From positions 186,001 through 250,000 of the forward strand of contig NZ_CP096980.1 in assembly GCF_002006355.2 (NCBI RefSeq): a DNA stretch of 64,000 nucleotides, written 5' to 3'. Position numbers and translations under genes: made by a program. Source of the stretch: Clostridium felsineum DSM 794 (GTDB taxonomy: Bacteria; Bacillota; Clostridia; Clostridiales; Clostridiaceae). The notes beneath the pieces are model-generated. The model searched no databases and was not told where the DNA came from. It saw only the letters and a list, made by a program, of their open reading frames with translations. Shown here piece by piece: positions 60,802 through 64,000 of the stretch (the stretch's first letter is position 1; the number at the start of each line of letters is the position of its first letter).

Positions 60802-61722
60802 ATGTTTAAGTATATTATAAAAAGATTTATTGCAAGTATAGTTACGTTGTGGTTAGTTGTAACATTTACATTCCTTTTAGCGCATGCAATACCTGGAGGA
60901 CCATTCACAAGTGAAAAGAAATTACCTCCAGCTATAGAGGCAAATTTAAAAGCTAAATTTGGTTTAGATAAGCCACTAAGTAAGCAATATACAACATATC
61001 TTGCCAATATGGTAAAAGGTGATTTGGGTATGTCAATGCAATATGAAGGAAGAATGGTTAGAGATATAATAACATATTCATTTCCTAATTCAGCTAAACT
61101 TGGTGGAGTCGCTATTTTATTTGCAATTATAGTCGGATTATATTTAGGAGCGATGAGCGCACTTCATCAAAATAAATGGCAGGACGGTTTAAGTACAGTA
61201 ATTTCAACATTTGGAGTAACGATACCTAGTTTTGTACTTGCTACATTACTTATTTACTTATTCTCGTTAAAGCTTAAGATTTTACCAGCTGTCGGATTTA
61301 CAACACCGTCTAATTATGTAATGCCAGCACTTGCACTTGGGATATTTCCTATGGCATTTGTAACAAGGTATACACGTTCAATGCTTATTGATGTTTTGAA
61401 TCAAGATTATATAAGAACAGCAAAGGCAAAGGGTTTATCTAAAACAATAATAACTTATAAACATGCTCTTAAAAATTCTTTGATTCCAGTAGTTACATAC
61501 TTGGGACCACTTATAGCAGGTGTTTTAACAGGCAGCTTTGTTGTTGAATCCATATTTGGTATACCAGGGCTTGGAAGAGAGTTTGTTCTTAGCATTGATA
61601 ATAGAGATTATACGACGATAATAGGCGTTACTGTTTTCTTTAGTGCAATCCTCATATTTTGTAATTTAATAGTGGATATATTGTATGTGATAATTGATCC
61701 TAGGATAAAATTCCAAAATTAA
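60802..61722 (+). CDS. oppB: Oligopeptide ABC transporter permease OppB (operon 2)
   Basis: A 306-residue permease, similar in layout to OppB of operon 1 (LLAHAIPGGPFTSEKKLPP at the N-terminal side and EAA loop DYIRTAKAKGLSKTIITYKH). ATG 60802 follows AAGGGAGAAGATAT. No binding-protein gene precedes it, unlike operon 1; it may lie downstream of the window or OppA of operon 1 may be shared. Confidence 0.94.
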   Translation: MFKYIIKRFIASIVTLWLVVTFTFLLAHAIPGGPFTSEKKLPPAIEANLKAKFGLDKPLSKQYTTYLANMVKGDLGMSMQYEGRMVRDIITYSFPNSAKLGGVAILFAIIVGLYLGAMSALHQNKWQDGLSTVISTFGVTIPSFVLATLLIYLFSLKLKILPAVGFTTPSNYVMPALALGIFPMAFVTRYTRSMLIDVLNQDYIRTAKAKGLSKTIITYKHALKNSLIPVVTYLGPLIAGVLTGSFVVESIFGIPGLGREFVLSIDNRDYTTIIGVTVFFSAILIFCNLIVDILYVIIDPRIKFQN

Positions 61723-61738
61723 TGAGGAGGTAGAAAAT

Positions 61739-62656
61739 ATGGAGAGTATAAATAAGGATTTATTTAAAACAGTAAGTGAAGACAGAAAAAAAACGCATGA
61801 AAAAGCAAGACCAAGTTTCACTTACTGGCAAGATGTTTGGAGAAGGTTTAAATCAAATAAATTATCTATTGTAGGGCTCGTTATTATAATAATTATTGTG
61901 TTATTTGCTGTTGTAGGTCCAATTTTCTCAAAATTCAATTATTATACTAATGATTATTCATCAGCTAATTTAGCACCTAATGGTACACATATCTTTGGAA
62001 CTGATAATTTGGGAAGAGATCTTTTAACAAGAGTTATGTGGGGTGGGAGAATTTCGCTTACTATTGCTCTTGTAGCTAGTATTATTAGTTTTGTAATAGG
62101 AATTATATATGGTGGAATATCAGGATATTTTGGTGGAACTGTTGATAACATAATGATGAGGATAGTTGAAGGTGTTGCTTCATTGCCGCTTATGATATAT
62201 GTAATATTGATAATGGTAATAGTGGGACAGGGAATGGCAAGTCTTATAATTGCTATAGCATTAACATATTGGGTTGATATGGCACGTATAGTAAGAGGCC
62301 AAATTTTGCAATTAAAGCAAGAGGAATTTGTACTTGCAGCAAAAACCTTAGGAGCATCATCTAAAAGAATACTCCTTAAGCATTTATTACCCAACACCAT
62401 GGGACCAATTATTGTTAACTTGACACTAAATATACCTAATGCCATATTTACAGAAGCATTTTTAAGCTTTGTAGGACTAGGAGTTCCAGCACCTCAAGCG
62501 TCATGGGGAACTTTATGTTCTAACGCTCTTGGCTCATATCAAATGTATCCATATCAACTTTTGTTTCCAGCTTTAGCACTTTGCGTAACAATGTTTGGTT
62601 TTAACTTTTTAGGTGATGGTTTAAGTACAGCACTGGACCCTAAAATGAGAAAGTAG
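61739..62656 (+). CDS. oppC: Oligopeptide ABC transporter permease OppC (operon 2)
   Basis: A 305-residue permease with TYWQDVWRRFKSNKLSIVGL, FGTDNLGRDLLTRVMWG and the EAA loop FVLAAKTLGASSKRILLKH. It is a close paralogue of OppC in operon 1 and starts behind GAGGAGGTAGAAAAT, 16 bases after oppB. Confidence 0.94.
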   Translation: MESINKDLFKTVSEDRKKTHEKARPSFTYWQDVWRRFKSNKLSIVGLVIIIIIVLFAVVGPIFSKFNYYTNDYSSANLAPNGTHIFGTDNLGRDLLTRVMWGGRISLTIALVASIISFVIGIIYGGISGYFGGTVDNIMMRIVEGVASLPLMIYVILIMVIVGQGMASLIIAIALTYWVDMARIVRGQILQLKQEEFVLAAKTLGASSKRILLKHLLPNTMGPIIVNLTLNIPNAIFTEAFLSFVGLGVPAPQASWGTLCSNALGSYQMYPYQLLFPALALCVTMFGFNFLGDGLSTALDPKMRK

Positions 62657-62665
62657 GAGATAATA

Positions 62666-63670
62666 ATGGAAAAATTACTTGAAGTAAAGAATTTAAAAAC
62701 CTCATTTTTTACTCATCTTGGTGAAGTGAAATCAGTAAGAGGAATCTCATTTGAAATCAATAAGGGAGAAGCGCTTGGAATTGTTGGAGAGTCTGGTAGT
62801 GGAAAGAGCGTAACTATGATGTCTGTTATGAGATTACTTGAGGAAAATGGCAAAATAGTTGATGGAGAAATTATTTTTAATGGAATAGATATAGCAAAGG
62901 CTTCTGATAAAGAAATGGAGAAGATACGTGGAAACAAAATCGGAATGATATTTCAAGATCCTATGACATCTTTAAATCCTGTATTAACAGTAGGTAATCA
63001 AATTGTAGAAGGTATAAAAAAGCATTTAAAAATGAGTACAAGTGAAGCAACTAAACATGCTGTTGAAATGCTTAAATTAGTTGGCATACCAAGTCCGGAA
63101 AAGAGAATGAAGCAGTATCCACATGAATTTTCAGGGGGAATGAGACAGAGAGTTATGATTGCTATGGCAATTTCCTGCAAACCGGAACTACTAATTGCAG
63201 ATGAGCCTACAACTGCCCTTGATGTAACAATACAAGCCCAAATATTAGACTTAATGAAGAATTTAAAAAATAAAATGAATACATCAATAATACTTATAAC
63301 TCATGATTTGGGAGTGGTTGCTAATTTATGTAGCAAGATAAATGTTATGTACGGTGGTGTAATTATAGAAAAAGGTGATGCAAGAGAAATTTTCTATAAT
63401 CCTAAACATCCTTATACTTGGGGACTTTTAAGAAGTATTCCTGATCCTACAAAGGATACTAAAGAAAGGTTAATTCCCATTGATGGTTATCCTCCAGATT
63501 TATTAAATCCACCAAAAGGATGCCCTTTTGCAGCAAGATGTCCATACACAATGGAAATTTGTATGGAAAATCCTGTTTTATCATTTAAAATAGGAGAAAA
63601 TCATGAAGTAGCATGTTGGCTGAATCATCCAGATGCACCTAAGGTTAATTATAGAAAGGAGCAAAGCTAA
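62666..63670 (+). CDS. oppD: Oligopeptide ABC transporter ATPase OppD (operon 2)
   Basis: A 334-residue ATPase with Walker A GESGSGKSV, Q-loop MIFQDPMTSLNPV, signature FSGGMRQRVMIAMAI and Walker B LLIADEPTTALDV. The Cys motif CPFAARCPYTMEIC is kept. It overlaps oppF by one base (TAATG), as in operon 1. Confidence 0.94.
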   Translation: MEKLLEVKNLKTSFFTHLGEVKSVRGISFEINKGEALGIVGESGSGKSVTMMSVMRLLEENGKIVDGEIIFNGIDIAKASDKEMEKIRGNKIGMIFQDPMTSLNPVLTVGNQIVEGIKKHLKMSTSEATKHAVEMLKLVGIPSPEKRMKQYPHEFSGGMRQRVMIAMAISCKPELLIADEPTTALDVTIQAQILDLMKNLKNKMNTSIILITHDLGVVANLCSKINVMYGGVIIEKGDAREIFYNPKHPYTWGLLRSIPDPTKDTKERLIPIDGYPPDLLNPPKGCPFAARCPYTMEICMENPVLSFKIGENHEVACWLNHPDAPKVNYRKEQS

Positions 63671-64000
63671 TGCCACAGAATAATGTATTACTTGAAATAA
63701 AAGATTTAAAAAAGTGGTTTCCAATAAAGAAAGGTTTCTTTGGAGGAAAGGTTAGTAATGTTAAAGCTGTAGATGGTGTGTCTTTTCAGATAAATGGAGG
63801 AGAAACCTTAGGTTTAGTTGGAGAATCTGGATGTGGAAAAACAACAACAGGAAGAACTATATTAAAGCTTTACGAGCCAACTTCTGGAGAAATAATATAC
63901 AAAGGCAAGGATATTTCAAAGTTAAATTATAAAGAAATGCTTCCATACAGAAGAAAAATGCAAATGATATTTCAGGATCCCTATGCATCTTTAAATTCAA
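63670..64000 (+). CDS. oppF: Oligopeptide ABC transporter ATPase OppF (operon 2), cut by window end
   Basis: The first 110 residues of an OppF-type ATPase, open at the window edge. Walker A GESGCGKTTTGRT and Q-loop MIFQDPYASLNS are visible. The N-terminus has an insert PIKKGFFGGKVSNV that the OppF of operon 1 does not show in this form; such inserts occur in many OppF/DppF proteins. Confidence 0.93.
   Translation, partial: MPQNNVLLEIKDLKKWFPIKKGFFGGKVSNVKAVDGVSFQINGGETLGLVGESGCGKTTTGRTILKLYEPTSGEIIYKGKDISKLNYKEMLPYRRKMQMIFQDPYASLNS

Noticed and set aside
1..64000. CRISPR arrays, rRNA or tRNA genes, prophage
   Set aside because: No regularly spaced repeats, rRNA-like sequence or cloverleaf was seen, and one Cro-like gene alone does not make a prophage.

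Overview
The window is low-GC, Gram-positive DNA with strong AGGAGG-type ribosome sites, frequent TTG/GTG starts and dense intrinsic terminators. It fits a solventogenic Clostridium. The kdp operon, with small membrane ORFs in front of kdpA and an extra gene (kdpX) between kdpC and kdpD, matches the arrangement I recall for Clostridium acetobutylicum. The gapN, alsS and AbrB-paralogue content agrees. The species call is from memory and was not searched.

Layout. 1-7310: molybdenum-cofactor and formate locus, with moeA (cut by the window edge), a Cys-type formate dehydrogenase and a DUF2294 gene on the minus strand, facing a mogA-like gene and a FecBCD-type importer that may carry molybdate or tungstate. 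7316-12404: a class B penicillin-binding protein, a nitrilase-family amidase and an intact IS1182-family insertion sequence. 12544-21032: kdp potassium-uptake operon (kdpZ, a KdpF-like ORF, kdpA, B, C, X, D, E). 21102-25046: two tandem L,D-transpeptidases, a membrane-anchored unknown, a 0.9-kb non-coding stretch with candidate RNAs and a CBS-domain protein. 25219-29606: ROK regulator and sugar ABC importer. 29733-33375: two MarR regulators, each with a drug exporter (MFS, SMR), and an esterase-like hydrolase. 33553-36672: two-component system and a membrane glycosyltransferase. 36737-39913 (minus): methyltransferase, MgtC-like protein and GapN. 40155-43732: copper regulon (csoR, copA, a copZ-like chaperone) and a Cys-rich thioredoxin-fold protein. 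43979-51770: catabolic acetolactate synthase, MocR regulator, HD-GYP protein, AbrB regulator and T-box-controlled ilvB-ilvN. 51786-54729: an attenuator-controlled GNAT gene, a second AbrB and two HTH regulators. 54812-64000: two oligopeptide ABC operons, the second cut by the window end.

How parts work together. mogA and moeA would finish the cofactor needed by the formate dehydrogenase, and the adjacent importer may supply the metal. KdpDE would sense K+ limitation and drive kdp. AlsS and IlvBN are separate catabolic and biosynthetic acetolactate synthases. The two opp operons share an operator-like palindrome that also lies beside the XRE regulator gene at 53446-54144.

The least-explained signals are three. 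First, an 81-nt element occurs in three gapless copies (two in tandem at 24.3-24.5 kb, one inverted at 47.2 kb), each just downstream of a -10-like box, with a possible pseudoknot. Second, the leader at 51786-52037 has a 22-codon ORF, a complementary antiterminator segment and an intrinsic terminator in front of a GNAT gene, which is the architecture of ribosome-mediated attenuation. Third, a palindromic operator family links the XRE regulator and the opp operons. All function calls come from reading motifs; no database search was run.
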